Below the pieces are notes generated by a model. It was not told the origin of the DNA. It did not search any database and saw only the letters and a program-made list of their open reading frames with translations. Position numbers and translations under genes: made by a program. Positions 1 to 12,400 of a DNA stretch of 64,000 nucleotides are shown one piece after another. Source of the stretch: Leuctra nigra (lineage: Eukaryota > Arthropoda > Insecta > Plecoptera > Leuctridae); NCBI GenBank assembly GCA_934045905.1, contig OW203769.1, positions 17,949,705-18,013,704 of the forward strand, written 5' to 3'. Each line of letters opens with the position of its first letter. The stretch's first letter is position 1.

Positions 1-93
1 ACAAAACAAACAAACAAACAAACAAAAAACACACACAGAGAAAGTGTCATAAGAGTACTGTGGTGACGCTCGCTACGCTCGCTCAATAAAAAT
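1..93. repeat. End of a dispersed repeat (inverted at 60205-60300)
   Basis: GTGGTGACGCTCGCTACGCTC and AAAGTGTCATAAGAGTAC match, inverted, the block starting at 60206, including the adjoining GTTTGTTT run. A weaker relative is at 38985. Confidence 0.7.
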
Positions 94-268
94 GATACCT
101 TTACAACAAATGAATTACCTTCAGATTCATTGTCTTAAACTGTTAACGCTATGAGGGTCCTCAATGTGATGGAAGGAATTGATACAGGTGGGTTTAAAAC
201 ATAGAAACTGAATTTCATTATAATTATTTCTTGGAATCAAGTACTTTAAAATAGTACGAGTTTTGATA

Positions 269-274
269 TTTATT
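269..274 (-). promoter_or_regulatory. Candidate polyadenylation signal AATAAA of the lipase gene
   Basis: AATAAA on the minus strand about 48 nt after the lipase stop codon; first such hexamer downstream. A short 3' UTR is inferred. Confidence 0.5.
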
Positions 275-321
275 TGAAAATAGTAGGAAAGAATCGTCTT
301 CTTGTCAGGATGTTAGCACGA

Positions 322-480
322 CTACATCGCGAGAAAGTTCGCCATCTGCCTGATCATCGTGTTGTAGAGAAGAACCTTCACGTCGATGGCCCAGGTGAAG
401 TCGATGTGGTTGAAGGCGGGGAAGGGCACTAGGAACTTGCCGATAGTGTTGGGCAGTCGCGAGTACAACACGTTGATGTT
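322..480 (-). CDS. Lipase exon 6 (catalytic His, stop)
   Basis: 159 nt including TAG at 322-324; acceptor TGCTCTTCCAG. Encodes [19 protein letters not shown], then [20 protein letters not shown]. The His of NHIDF is the triad His. This exon is short and not represented by a long open frame because the reading frame closes soon after the acceptor. Confidence 0.92.
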   Translation of the reverse strand, partial: NINVLYSRLPNTIGKFLVPFPAFNHIDFTWAIDVKVLLYNTMIRQMANFLAM

Positions 481-3400
481 CTGGAAGAGCAGAAATACAT
501 TCTATTTGTTGACATACTGCAGCCCCTAGCTATACATTTTTCCTTGCGATCTGATTTTCAATTATCTCTATTTGTATTTAATAGTACAAATGGTGGCACA
601 ATGTAGGTACCGGCTGACAACTCAGCGGCTCCCTACTGATACCATGAAAACCGGATATTTACAATCATATCCCGAAATAGGGTGTGACCCCGACCCCGCC
701 CGTTGTGCGTTTTTTGGCTTTTGGACACTTCGAAATCAATTTTGGATCGTTATGAGGTTATTTTGTTGAAATAAGTATTCAATATTTTTTAAAATTTTAC
801 ACTTTATATTTTTTTTATTTTTCACACTTTGAAATGACTATATTTCATGTTTTTTGTTTACAAAATGAAACTATACGGAAAACCCCACAAAAAATATGTT
901 TTCCTGACCATGGTTACAATATTTATACAAAATATATCGGAAGGCCTTGTCAACCATAGTGTACGGAACACTGTAGGTCCAGCGACACTCGATCTACCGA
1001 CATGTGATGTGAATGAAGCACTGACCTCCAGACTGGCCAGGTCATTGAGGCTGTAGTGGATTGCAACGGGAGTGGAGATGAGACTGAGGTCGTACTCTGG
1101 TGGCTCTTTGGTCCCGTAGATCTCCATGTTCTCCGCCTCGCCGTGGTCGTACTGACTGAACTTCTGACTGAGTGTGCCCTGAGTGTAGTGCAGCATTTGC
1201 TTAGTGGAGGAGCCGGCGGGAGTGTGCGCGAAGATCACCGGCAACATCGTCTGGAGGAAGCAAACACAGATTAGATTAGATTATTATGGTTCAACGGCGT
1301 GTCAACGACGAGGTTTGCGCACAATAATGTTTACTTTTTACTTTGTTGATCATAAGTGGAGGACATGGGGAGGGGTCAACCTAACGGGCCCGATCCGGGG
1401 GAGTCTGGTGGAAAACTGGTGGGAAAGCGAGTACAGAATGGAGATGGACCGCGGTGGGGGGGGGGGGGGGGGGGGGGGGAAGGCTTTGGGCCGATGAGAC
1501 CCGATTTCAGGAAGATCACCATCTCGAGCATGGGACTAGGTCGACCCTGGACTGCACTCAGTTGGGACCAACTCGTAATGTGAGGCGGCCCCTTAAGCCC
1601 CACTACCACGTCAAGGTAGCAGTCCATTGGTGAGGAAGCAAACATGTCAGAGAGCTTCACAGTGACGTTCTTTCCATTCAAGACACGATGTGGGGATGAT
1701 TTCTAACAGTTTGTTCTTCCCCTGATGACTTTAAGCTATATTGTAATGCAATCTATGAAGAACTCTCTTGTAATTAAACATTAATGTCGTGCAAAAAAAT
1801 AATAAAAATAATAAAAAAAAAATCACTTATATTATATTTGTAGTGTATATTGAGAATCAGAAGAAAGCGGTCGGAGTGCCCCGTGCACACTGCCTGGCAC
1901 AGGGGCACTACGACCGCTTTCTTCTGAATCTCACTGTACTTCTCTAATCATTCCCGGCTTACGTTCATGTCTGAAGAAGAATTCAAAATCTTTCTTGGCC
2001 GAAATTCCAATCCGTCCACATTACAACAGCAATCATGTTACTGATATTTCAGACATTGGACCTTATAGTGTTTATGGACTCAACACACTATATTTTAAAT
2101 TCACGTTAGCACTACAGAACTTCAGAAGAAATCTACTGACTATTAAAATTAACAAAACCTTTGGAGGAAAAGTGTCGGAGAACGAACCCTTCAGTTTCAG
2201 TACGATCAGTGTATCTGACGGAATCACTCAAAGGAAACTACTCATGGAGGTTCTGTGACGTCAGACTCACCTCGTTGAGCTGCACCGAGTCGTAGCCGCA
2301 GATGAGGAAGAGGATGTTCTCGCAGATGACCTGCGTCGGCGCAGTGTCCCGACACAGCTGGTCGCCCAGGAGGACGTAGAGGTCGGAGTGTGGGAGGAAC
2401 TCGCCGACCCCCAGCAGCCACTCCAGCTGCAATCATTTGGGAGTTACTCGCATTCACGACACAGCTGGTCGCCGAGGAGGACGTAGAGGTCGGAGTGGGA
2501 AAGGAACTCGCCGACCCCCAGCAGCCACTCCAGCTGCAATCATTTGGGAGTTACTCGCATTCACGACACAGCTGGTCGCCGAGGAGGAAGTAGAGGTCGG
2601 AGTGGGGGAGGAACTCGCCGACCCCCAGCAGCCACTCCAATTGCAATCATTTGGGAGTTACTCGCATTCACGACACATCTGGTCGCCGAGGAGGACGTAG
2701 AGGTCGGAGTGGGGGAGGAACTCGCCGACCCCCAGCAGCCACTCCAGCTGCAATCATTTGGGAGTTACTCGCATTCACGACACAGCTGGTCGCCGAGGAG
2801 GACGTAGAGGTCGGAGTGGGGGACCAACTCGCCGACCCCCAGCAGCCACTCCAGCTGCAATCATTTGGGAGTTACTCGCATTCACGACACAGCTGGTCGC
2901 CGAGGAGGACGTAGAGGTCGGAGTGGGGGAGGAACTCGCCGACCCCCAGCAGCCACTCCAGCTGCAATCATTTGGGAGTTACTCGCACTCACGACACAGC
3001 TGGTCGCCAAGGAGGACGTAGAGGTCGGAGTGGGGGAGGAACTCGCCGACCCCCAGCAGCCACTCCAGCTGCAATCATTTGGGAGTTACTCGCATTCACG
3101 ACACAACTGGTCGCCGAGGAGGACGTAGAGGTCGGAGTGGGGGAGGAACTCGCCGACCCCCAGCAGCCACTCCAGCTGCAATCATTTGGGAGTGACTCGC
3201 ATTCACGATACAGCTGGTCGCCGAGGAGGACGTAGAGGTCGTAGTGGGGGAGGAACTCGCCGACCCCCAGCAGCCACTCCAGCTGCAATCATTTGGGAGT
3301 TACTCGCATTCACGACACAGCTGGTCGCCGAGGAGGACGTAGAGGTCGGAGTGGGGGAGGAACTCGCCGACCCCCAGCAGCCACTCCAGCTGCAATCATT

Positions 3401-6400
3401 TGGGAGTTACTCGCATTCACGACACAGCTGGTCGCCGAGGAGGACGTAGAGGTCGGAGTGGGGGAGGAACTCGCCGACCCCCAGCAGCCACTCCAGCTGC
3501 AATCATTTGGGAGTTACTCGCATTGACGATACAGCTGGTCGCCGAGGAGGACGTAGAGGTCGTAGTGGGGGAGGAACTCGCCGACCCCCAGCAGCCACTC
3601 CAATTGCAAACATTTGGGAGTTACTCGCATTCAAGACACAGCTAGACGCCGAGGAGGACGTAGAGGTTGGAGTGGGGGAGGAACTCGCCGACCCCCAGCA
3701 GCCACTCCAGCTGCAATCATTTGGGAGTTACTCGCATTCACGACACAGCTAGACGCCGAGGAGGACGTAGAGGTTGGAGTGGGGGAGGAACTCGCCGACA
3801 CCCAGCAGCCACTCCAGCTGCAATCAATTGGGAGTTACTCGCATTCACGATACAGCTGGTCGCCGAGGAGGATGTAGAGGTTGGAGTGGGGTAGGAACTC
3901 GCCGATCCCCAGCAGCCACTCCAGCTGCAATCATTTGGGAGTTACTCGCATTCACGACACAGCTGGTCGCCGAGGAGGATGTAGAGGTTGGAGTGTGGGA
4001 GGAACTCGCCGACCCCCAGCAGCCACTTCAGCTGCAATCATTTGGGAGTTACTCGCATTCACGACACAGCTAGACGCCGAGGAGGACGTAGAGGTTGGAG
4101 TGGGGGAGGAACTCGCCGACCCCCAGCAGCCACTCCAGCTGCAATCATTAGGAAGTTACTCGCATTCACGACACAGCTGGTCGCCGAGGAGGATGTAGAG
4201 GTTGGAGTGGGGGAGGAACTCGCCGACCCCCAGCAGCCACTCCAGCTGCAATCATTTGGGAGTTACTCGCATTCACGACACAGCTGGTCGCCGAGGAGGA
4301 CGTAGAGGTCGGAGTGGGGGAGGAACTCGCCGACCCCCAGCAGCCACTCCAGCTGCAATCATTTGGGAGTTACTCGCATTCACGACACAGCTAGACGCCG
4401 AGGAGGACGTAGAGGTTGGAGTGGGGGAGGAAATCGCCGACCCCCAGCAGCCACTCCAGCTGCAATCATTTGGGAGTTACTCGCATTCACGACACAGCTA
4501 GACGCCGAGGAGGACGTAGAGGTTGGAGTGGGGGATGAACTCGCCGACCCCCAGCAGCCACTCCAGCTGCAATCATTTGGGAGTTACTCGCATTCACGAC
4601 ACAGCTAGACGCCGAGGAGGACGTAGAGGTTGGAGTGGGGGAGGAACTCGCTGACCCCCAGCAGCTCTCCAGCTGCAATCATTTGGGAGTTACTCGCATT
4701 CACGACACAGCTGGTCGCCGAGGAGGACGTAGAGGTTGGAGTGTGGGAGGAACTGGCCGACCCCCAGCAGCCACTCCAGCTGCAATCATTTGGGAGTTAC
4801 TCGCATTCACGACACAGCTAGACGCCGAGGAGGACGTAGAGGTTGGAGTGGGGGAGGAACTCGCCGACCCCCAGCATCCACTGCAGCTGCAATCATTTGG
4901 GAGTTACTCGCATTCACGACACAGCTGGTCGCCGAGGAGGACGTAGAGGTTGGAGTGTGGGAGGAACTGGCCGACCCCCAGCAGCCACTCCAGCTGCAAT
5001 CATTTGGGAGTTACTCGCATTCACGACACAGCTAGACGCCGATTAGGACGTAGAGGTTGGAGTGGGGGAGGAACTCGCCGACCCCCAGCAGCCACTCTAG
5101 CTGCAATCATTTGGGAGTTACTCGCATTCACGACACAGCTAGACGCCGAGGAGGACGTAGAGGTTGGAGTGGGGGAGGAACTCGCCGACCCCCAGCAGCC
5201 ACTGCAGCTGCAATCATTTGGGAGTTACTCGCATTCACGATACAGCTGGTCGCCGAGGAGGACGTAGAGGTCGTATTGGGGGAGGAACTCGCCGACCCCC
5301 AGCAGCCACTCCAGCTGCAATCATTAGGGAGTTACTCGCATTCACGACACAGCTGGTCGCCGAGGAGGATGTAGAGGTTGGAGTGGGGGAGGAACTCGCC
5401 GACCCCCAGCAGCCACTCCAGCTGCAATCATTTGGGAGTTACTCGCATTCACGACACAGCTGGTCGCCGAGGAGGACGTAGAGGTCGGAGGGGGGGAGGA
5501 ACTCGCCGACCCCCAGCAGCCACTCCAGCTGCAATCATTTGGGAGTTACTCGCATTCACGACACAGCTAGACGCCGAGGAGGACGTAGAGGTTGGAGTGG
5601 GGGAGGAACTCGCCGACCCCCAGCAGCCACTCCAGCTGCAATCATTTGGGAGTTACTCGCATTCACGACACAGCTGGTCGCCGAGGAGGACGTAGAGGTT
5701 GGAGTGGGGGAGGAACTCGCCGACCCCCAGCAGCCACTCCAGCTGCAATCATTTGGGAGTTACTCGCATTCACGACACAGCTAGACGCCGAGGAGGACGT
5801 AGAGGTTGGAGTGGGGGAGGAACTCGCCGACCCCCAGCAGCCACTCCAGCTGCAATCATTTGGGAGTTACTCGCATTCACGACACAGCTAGACGCCGAGG
5901 AGGACGTAGAGGTTGGAGTGGGGGAGGAACTCGCCGACCCCCAGCAGCCACTCCAGCTGCAATCATTTGGGAGTTACTCGCATTCACGACACAGCTGGTC
6001 GCCGAGGAGGACGTAGAGGTCGGAGTGGGGGAGGAACTCGCCGACCCCCAGCAGCCACTCCAGCTGCAATCATTAGGGACATCCGTCGTACATAACTTAG
6101 GTATTAGGATCACTAAATATAGGCAATGTAGACCATCCTTGCTCCTTCTAGAGAATACATGATTTAACAAAAATAATGAGCTGGATTTTTTTTATAATAT
6201 ACCAGACACAAATTTTTCAAGATGCATGGTCTCTGGGCGTACTCCTGGGCAGCTATTCTATAACGATATTTAAATATCCGGATTCGGCCCGGAAGGCCGT
6301 TTTACATAAAGCGCGTTTCGCGATTCGCGTTTTTTTCTTTTTTTATGACTTCTAGAAAAGGCCGTCGAAAACAGAATGTTGATATAAATTTATTATTCTT

Positions 6401-9400
6401 GTTAGTAACAATTTGGGCGATATTAGATATGATTAAATAGAATAATATGCACAGGTATGCAATTATTAACATTATAGTCTTATTTTATAGCTTTTTTGTA
6501 GTTTATTTTGTAGTTTACGTATTGTGACGTCATTTTCGCCGCGCGCGGTACTAAAAAAAAACTCCCTACAATCGAGATGGGCCGGTTTAAAAATAAAACG
6601 CGTGCGGCGAAATTTTCGGGAGTTTTGATGGTTCAATAATAAAAACGCGAAATGCAAAACGCGAAACGTGCTTTATGTAAAACGGCCTATAGAATAACTG
6701 CCGTCAGTGTCGGCGGGAGAGGTGCAGGGGGGGGGGGTCTCTTGTAATTTTCCCTTAACAGTAATTGATAGTGTAGGAAAGCATTCATTAATATATTTTA
6801 AGATGATGTTGAAGTCAAGTTTCCTCGCTGCCATCTTTTCTCTCGGTGCAATGAAGGCCAAGTATCGGTCGAACTCACGTCAGCCGGGTCCGTGATGTTG
6901 GCGATGATGTCCAATAGAGGATTATCCCCGTGCGTGTTGAACGCCGCCGTGCCCAGACTCCACATCGCCTTGATCTTGTCGTTGTACTCGGGCAGCACGG
7001 AGGCGAGCACGTAGAACTGCGTCGTCCCCTGCGAGTGACCGACGTACATCAGATCCTCCTGCTGCGTCTGCGCGAGGATGTAGTCGATGAAGGCCGGCTG
7101 ATCGTAGACGCCCATCTCGTGCCAGCTGAAGTCCCAGAACGACTCGGTCTTGTTGTCCGGGTCCAAGGTCAAGTGTTTGCGGGAGTAGGTGTTGCCGCGG
7201 TTGTTGCCCAGCCACACGTCGTAGCCGAGGTCTGCCAGGATGTAGCCTGAGGGATGATCAAGGAAGGTAGCTTTAGGTTTCTATCCGATAAAAAAGTTAC
7301 CTAGATCCAAGACGAATTATGAAGGACATCATTCCAAGTACTTACGTCATAGTGGATATAATTGATATCTCAACATTTCGTTGGAAAGATGAAGAAAGAG
7401 CACATGTTTTGTTGGCAAAATTGTGTAAGGTTTGTGATGCATGTGCACTTTTATTAGAGTAAAGTTTGCTGTTCATGGCTGCTCGTCGGATTTCCTTCAA
7501 CTTCAGATCTTGATTTGAATATTTAGGTGCAAGGAAGTAAAATCATAGTATATGTTATTTTCGCAGTTCTTTTATGCGTAGATTAGTTCCAACAAATGTG
7601 TCCTAACTTATCTGGTGGGGACAATACGGACTAAACTGAACTCTTCCAACTGAACTCTTGCGCAGTGGCGGCTATTTGGCTTTACAACAGGTGTTCAATT
7701 ACATAGAAGGACGTAGAAGAAAGTACTCTAAGAGGAGAGCCCCCAGCAGATGCGGGGCCGGGGCGCATAACCCCGGATTTTTTTGTATCTTTAGTTTGAA
7801 ATTGATGCATTTTTATGTCTTTTGGAGAGCAAAATGATTAGACAAAATATTTAACTTCCTACTTCCTGGATTAGGGAGCACTTTAAAATAATTTTCTTGG
7901 ATGATCAGGTGTGCAATTGTCACACCTTGCACACTGTAATACACACAAAAAAATATTTGTTTAGATCTACTAAAATATGATTAGAATTAACTATATTCTA
8001 TGTTTACTATACAGTCAACGACAAGCTTAGTTAAGTTAAACATATTTTATGTTTAAAATATTTAGTTGTTTTCACTATATTATTTAGTAGATTTAAGAAT
8101 AACTTTTAGTACGGCCATCTTGGTTTACGGAATCAGCTCTATGCTTTTAGTAGAATTAAGTATAATTATTTAGTTGAATCTAAGATATCAACTCTATAAA
8201 CTAGATTTAAGTATATATTTTGGTTAGTTTTACATACATATTAGGTTAAGATTCAAAATTATTTTCTTGTTTTAACAATATGCTTTAGTTAATATAAATG
8301 AATTATTAATTTAATTTAACTAAATAATTTGTTTATTGGGACAAAATGATTTGGTGAAAACAAGAAATTACAAACATTGAGAATGTAGTAGGTAAAACAT
8401 TTTTATTTACACTTACAAACATTGAACACACAAGTAGAAACAAAATAGAATAATGCATTGATTCAAAGAGAACATAAGTCTTCGCACTTTGTACAAACTC
8501 GCACGTGGTCATCAAACCCCAATCAATGATCATACGCAATGACCGTGCGTTACGAACAGAATCGGTTGCGGTGGAACGAGTGTTCATAGCTAATGTTCAA
8601 TGCACACGTCAACGACTCGGGTGAAGAATACACCTTGCACTGGATCGGGTCGATGAAGACGTCTCGACTGCAGAGATGTCGGGGCCAATGAAGATGACAA
8701 ATGGTTGACGAGTCTGCTTGTAAAGGGTTTAGTTTCTCCATCTACACACACGTTCGCCACTCGGAAGTCAAAATCTCTCCGGAAGTCTGAAAACAATAAA
8801 AATAGTTAGGGATAGTTCAAGGTCAATTGACCGGACAAATATTCTTGGTCATTTGACCAAACTAAATTTAATTAAACCAGGAAAACGCTCGGTGTAACGC
8901 GTTGATAAGTGAGCCTTTGAATTGAATACGAATTAATGTGAAAACTCTTGGCCCTTTGAAGATAATCTAACTCTCTAAAGGTACGTTTACAGCTTGACGT
9001 TCGACGCTCGACGCTTAGCGCTAGCGCTGAAAGATGAACATAGTTTATCTTTGACCTTCAACGCCAGCGCTCGGCATTGGCCAACCAGGAGGCTCAACGG
9101 CGAGCGCTGAGCGCCAAATGTTGAGCGAACGTCGAGCTGTAAACGTACCTTTAGGCCCAGTTGTACGATGACCCGATAAGTAAGATAAAGTTCACTTTAG
9201 ACTAAAGGTACGTTTACAGCTCGGCGTTCGTTCGACGTGTGGCGCTCAGCGCTCGCCGTTGAGCCTCCTGATTGGCCAACGCTGAGCGCTGGCGTTCAAT
9301 GTCAAAGATTTATAAACCATGTTCATCTTTCAGCGCTAGCGTTGAGCGCCGAGCGTCAAGCTGTAAACCTACCTTAAAGTGAACTTTAGCAGTCTAGATG

Positions 9401-12400
9401 GCTGTGTTTCATTGGCTGTTGCCATGGTTTCAGGCGATAAATCCTACCGCTAATTTTATCGGGACTTGGTACAACCGGGCCTAAGCTCTCTAATTGGAAC
9501 TGTTATTTTCAGCAACAAAATGTTTACGGACTGGCAAAGAGTACAATATATTTTAACAATTAAAACAATGTACATCTTTATCTCTACCAAAAATGGAAGT
9601 AGATATAAACAACATACATATTATTGGGGCTCCTCAATCCCTAAAATGTTGAATATTTATGTACATTTATAACATTAAAGTTGTCAATAGTCTACTTTAG
9701 AGCCAGGTCAATATTGATGGAGCTCATTTGATTTTAAGCAAAATTTAACAACATTAAAATGAGAAAAATGGTCCAATAATTGAAGCATTTTGTGTAGATT
9801 CAACTATCATTTCCTCATGGAAAAACAAAATTAATTTTAAATTGTACACCCAACAAATCATGAACGAAACAATCGAAATCATTAAACGAGATCATTTGAA
9901 CGAAACTGATTGGCTGCTGGTCAGGTTCCGTGACAATAAATCCTTGTTATTATTAATGAAATCAGAGCTCAACTACTATAGAGTTAGATGAAGAGTTAGC
10001 ATAGACTGCATTGCGAATAATGCTATCACTTTTTTGATTTTCAGACAATCCATTTCTTTCAATACCGTTTTAATCATTTGTTGAGTGTACATATTCTCTA
10101 GATACAGTTTTCAATTTACAATGAATTCCCTGAGAAGATGTCAGCTTCTGAGTTTTGAAAAGACCGTTCCACTCAATAAAAAAAATTATGAAAATAATCA
10201 AATGATCAAAATTTTTATAATGATAAAAATTATTGTTGAACAAATTTGGAAGATTGTTTGTCATGTTCAATAACAAACAATGCTTGCAAAGCAAATCCGT
10301 TCCACACAACAAGTCCGCTCAGACTTTTCAAAACAATAACATAGAAGCTGACATAATATTCTCAGAGAATTCAAGTAGTATAATTTTGTAAACTGTAGGT
10401 ATCAATAGAATGTATAATTTAAATTAATTTTGTTTTTCCATGAGAAAATGAAAGTAGAATCCACACAAAATGTTTCCATACAACATGTTCATCTCATTTC
10501 AAACTTGTTAAAATTTTACTTAGAACCAAAATGAGAGCTTCATCAAATGCAAAGTAGAATTTTGGAAAGTCCGTAGATGGGACTTACTTACCTAGTTATT
10601 GAGTGGAATGAATGGACTTTTCAAACTTTAAAAGTTGTAAAAACAAACTTGGAAATTAACGTACCAATACATATCCACTTGAAGCCCCCAAGATGGAAAA
10701 TCCTCCGATGAAAGTCACCGACCGTCATTATACTAGGTATCGCTGTACAGCGACCAGGGAACTGCTTGTCGCCACATCACACCAGGCTCTGATGTTCTCG
10801 AACACAGCATCATCTTTAAAACAACATTACAAAATTAACACGACTTTATCTTTAACACTTTCATTGGGGGTGGGGGGTGGGGGGGACTTTTGACACTTTG
10901 CTCGGACCTCTGTTCTTTATCGATTTCTTATTATTTGTTTTGCATTGTTGGATAGGTACTACAGGTCACACAACTTCATCTATGGTGAAATTTTGCAATT
11001 TTTTAGCTGAGAGGTGCATTGTACCTATGCAATTTAGGTGCTCATGTATGTGCATTGTTAAAATCAGCTGACTTGGTCCAATCAATTTAAAATTTTGCAT
11101 GGTCTTAAGAGTCAAGATAATTTTCTCTTATTTCAATATTTCGTCTGTGATACCGACTACCTACATTACAATCTAATGACTGTAATCTAATGCATGTTCA
11201 ATAACACGCTATGTATGCTTGTTATTAAAATGAGAGGTCACATACTAGAGTGAGACAAGGAGATCAAACCGATTGGCTTCTAATGATGTGACCTTAGATT
11301 TTTCAACAAATCAGATTTATTGAGCGATCCTTTTTTGCTTTGTTAAGTGTACCTACACCTACTTAGTTTAGGTACTTACGAAGTAGAGGGAAGTATGTCC
11401 GCTTCATTATGTGCTCTTCTTGAGATCAGCCCGGAAGCTTTACCGATTGCGCTCCCTGGTTTCATGACAGCGATGCAGCGTACTGATTTCCCTCCGTCTT
11501 TGGGGTGATGTTCAGTTCAGTTCAGTTCAGTTTTATTTCCATATTCAATGAGTACATTTTAAAGAGGTACATACATTTGAAAGGACTCCTATGGTCGACA
11601 CCATTCAGTGGAGTATGTGGAAAGGTTACATCGAACTAAATCTAGTAACCTAGTACATATTTAATAGCATTGCAATTAAAAAAATAAAATAAATTAACAT
11701 CTACATGCTACAGTTATATTTTAAATCTAGTTACATAGTATTATTTATTACACATTCACGAGATTCAATGTCAAAAAATGAAATTAGACAGGTACACAAT
11801 AATATTAATAATTAATAATTTTAATAATAATAATAATATAATGACAATAATTTTATTGTTGTTATTATTAAACATATGTTTATTTTTATTTGTCTAGCAG
11901 GAACTCATCTACCGAATAATATACCTTACTTACTAACAGTTCTTTCACTTGCTTTTTGAACAGCGAGTATTTTTGTATATCTCTTAAATTTTTAGGCAGG
12001 GCATTATACATTTTTGTTTTGAAAAATAGAGAGTTTTTTTGAGTACATGTTGACCTGTGCCTATCTACATGAAAGTTATTTTTCTGTCGGGTGTTGTATT
12101 TATGAATATCACTGTTGTTTTGTATTAATTCTTCTTGGGACCTAATTGCAAGTATCGACTCTAGAATGTATAAGCAAGGCATCGTTAAAATTTTATGTTT
12201 TACAAAATGTTGTTTGCAATCTGGCTTGATGTAAGTGTTATTTTTGTATTTGAGTCCAAATAGAGCCCGAATTGCTTTTCTTTGAAGTATAAATATTTTG
12301 GATGCATCAGTTGAGTTGCCCCAGAACTGAATCCCATACCGTATATGTGATTCGATATTTGCATAATATACTAATTTCGCCGTTTTAGTGTTTGTTAAAT

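Noticed and set aside
2390..6170. Dozens of overlapping 63-118 aa frames in both directions
   Set aside because: They are readings of the 107-bp array. Only exon 4 (2271-2426) is coding.
322..7246. Lipase as a pseudogene because of the arrays
   Set aside because: All six exons are intact, in phase, with consensus splice sites and a complete triad.
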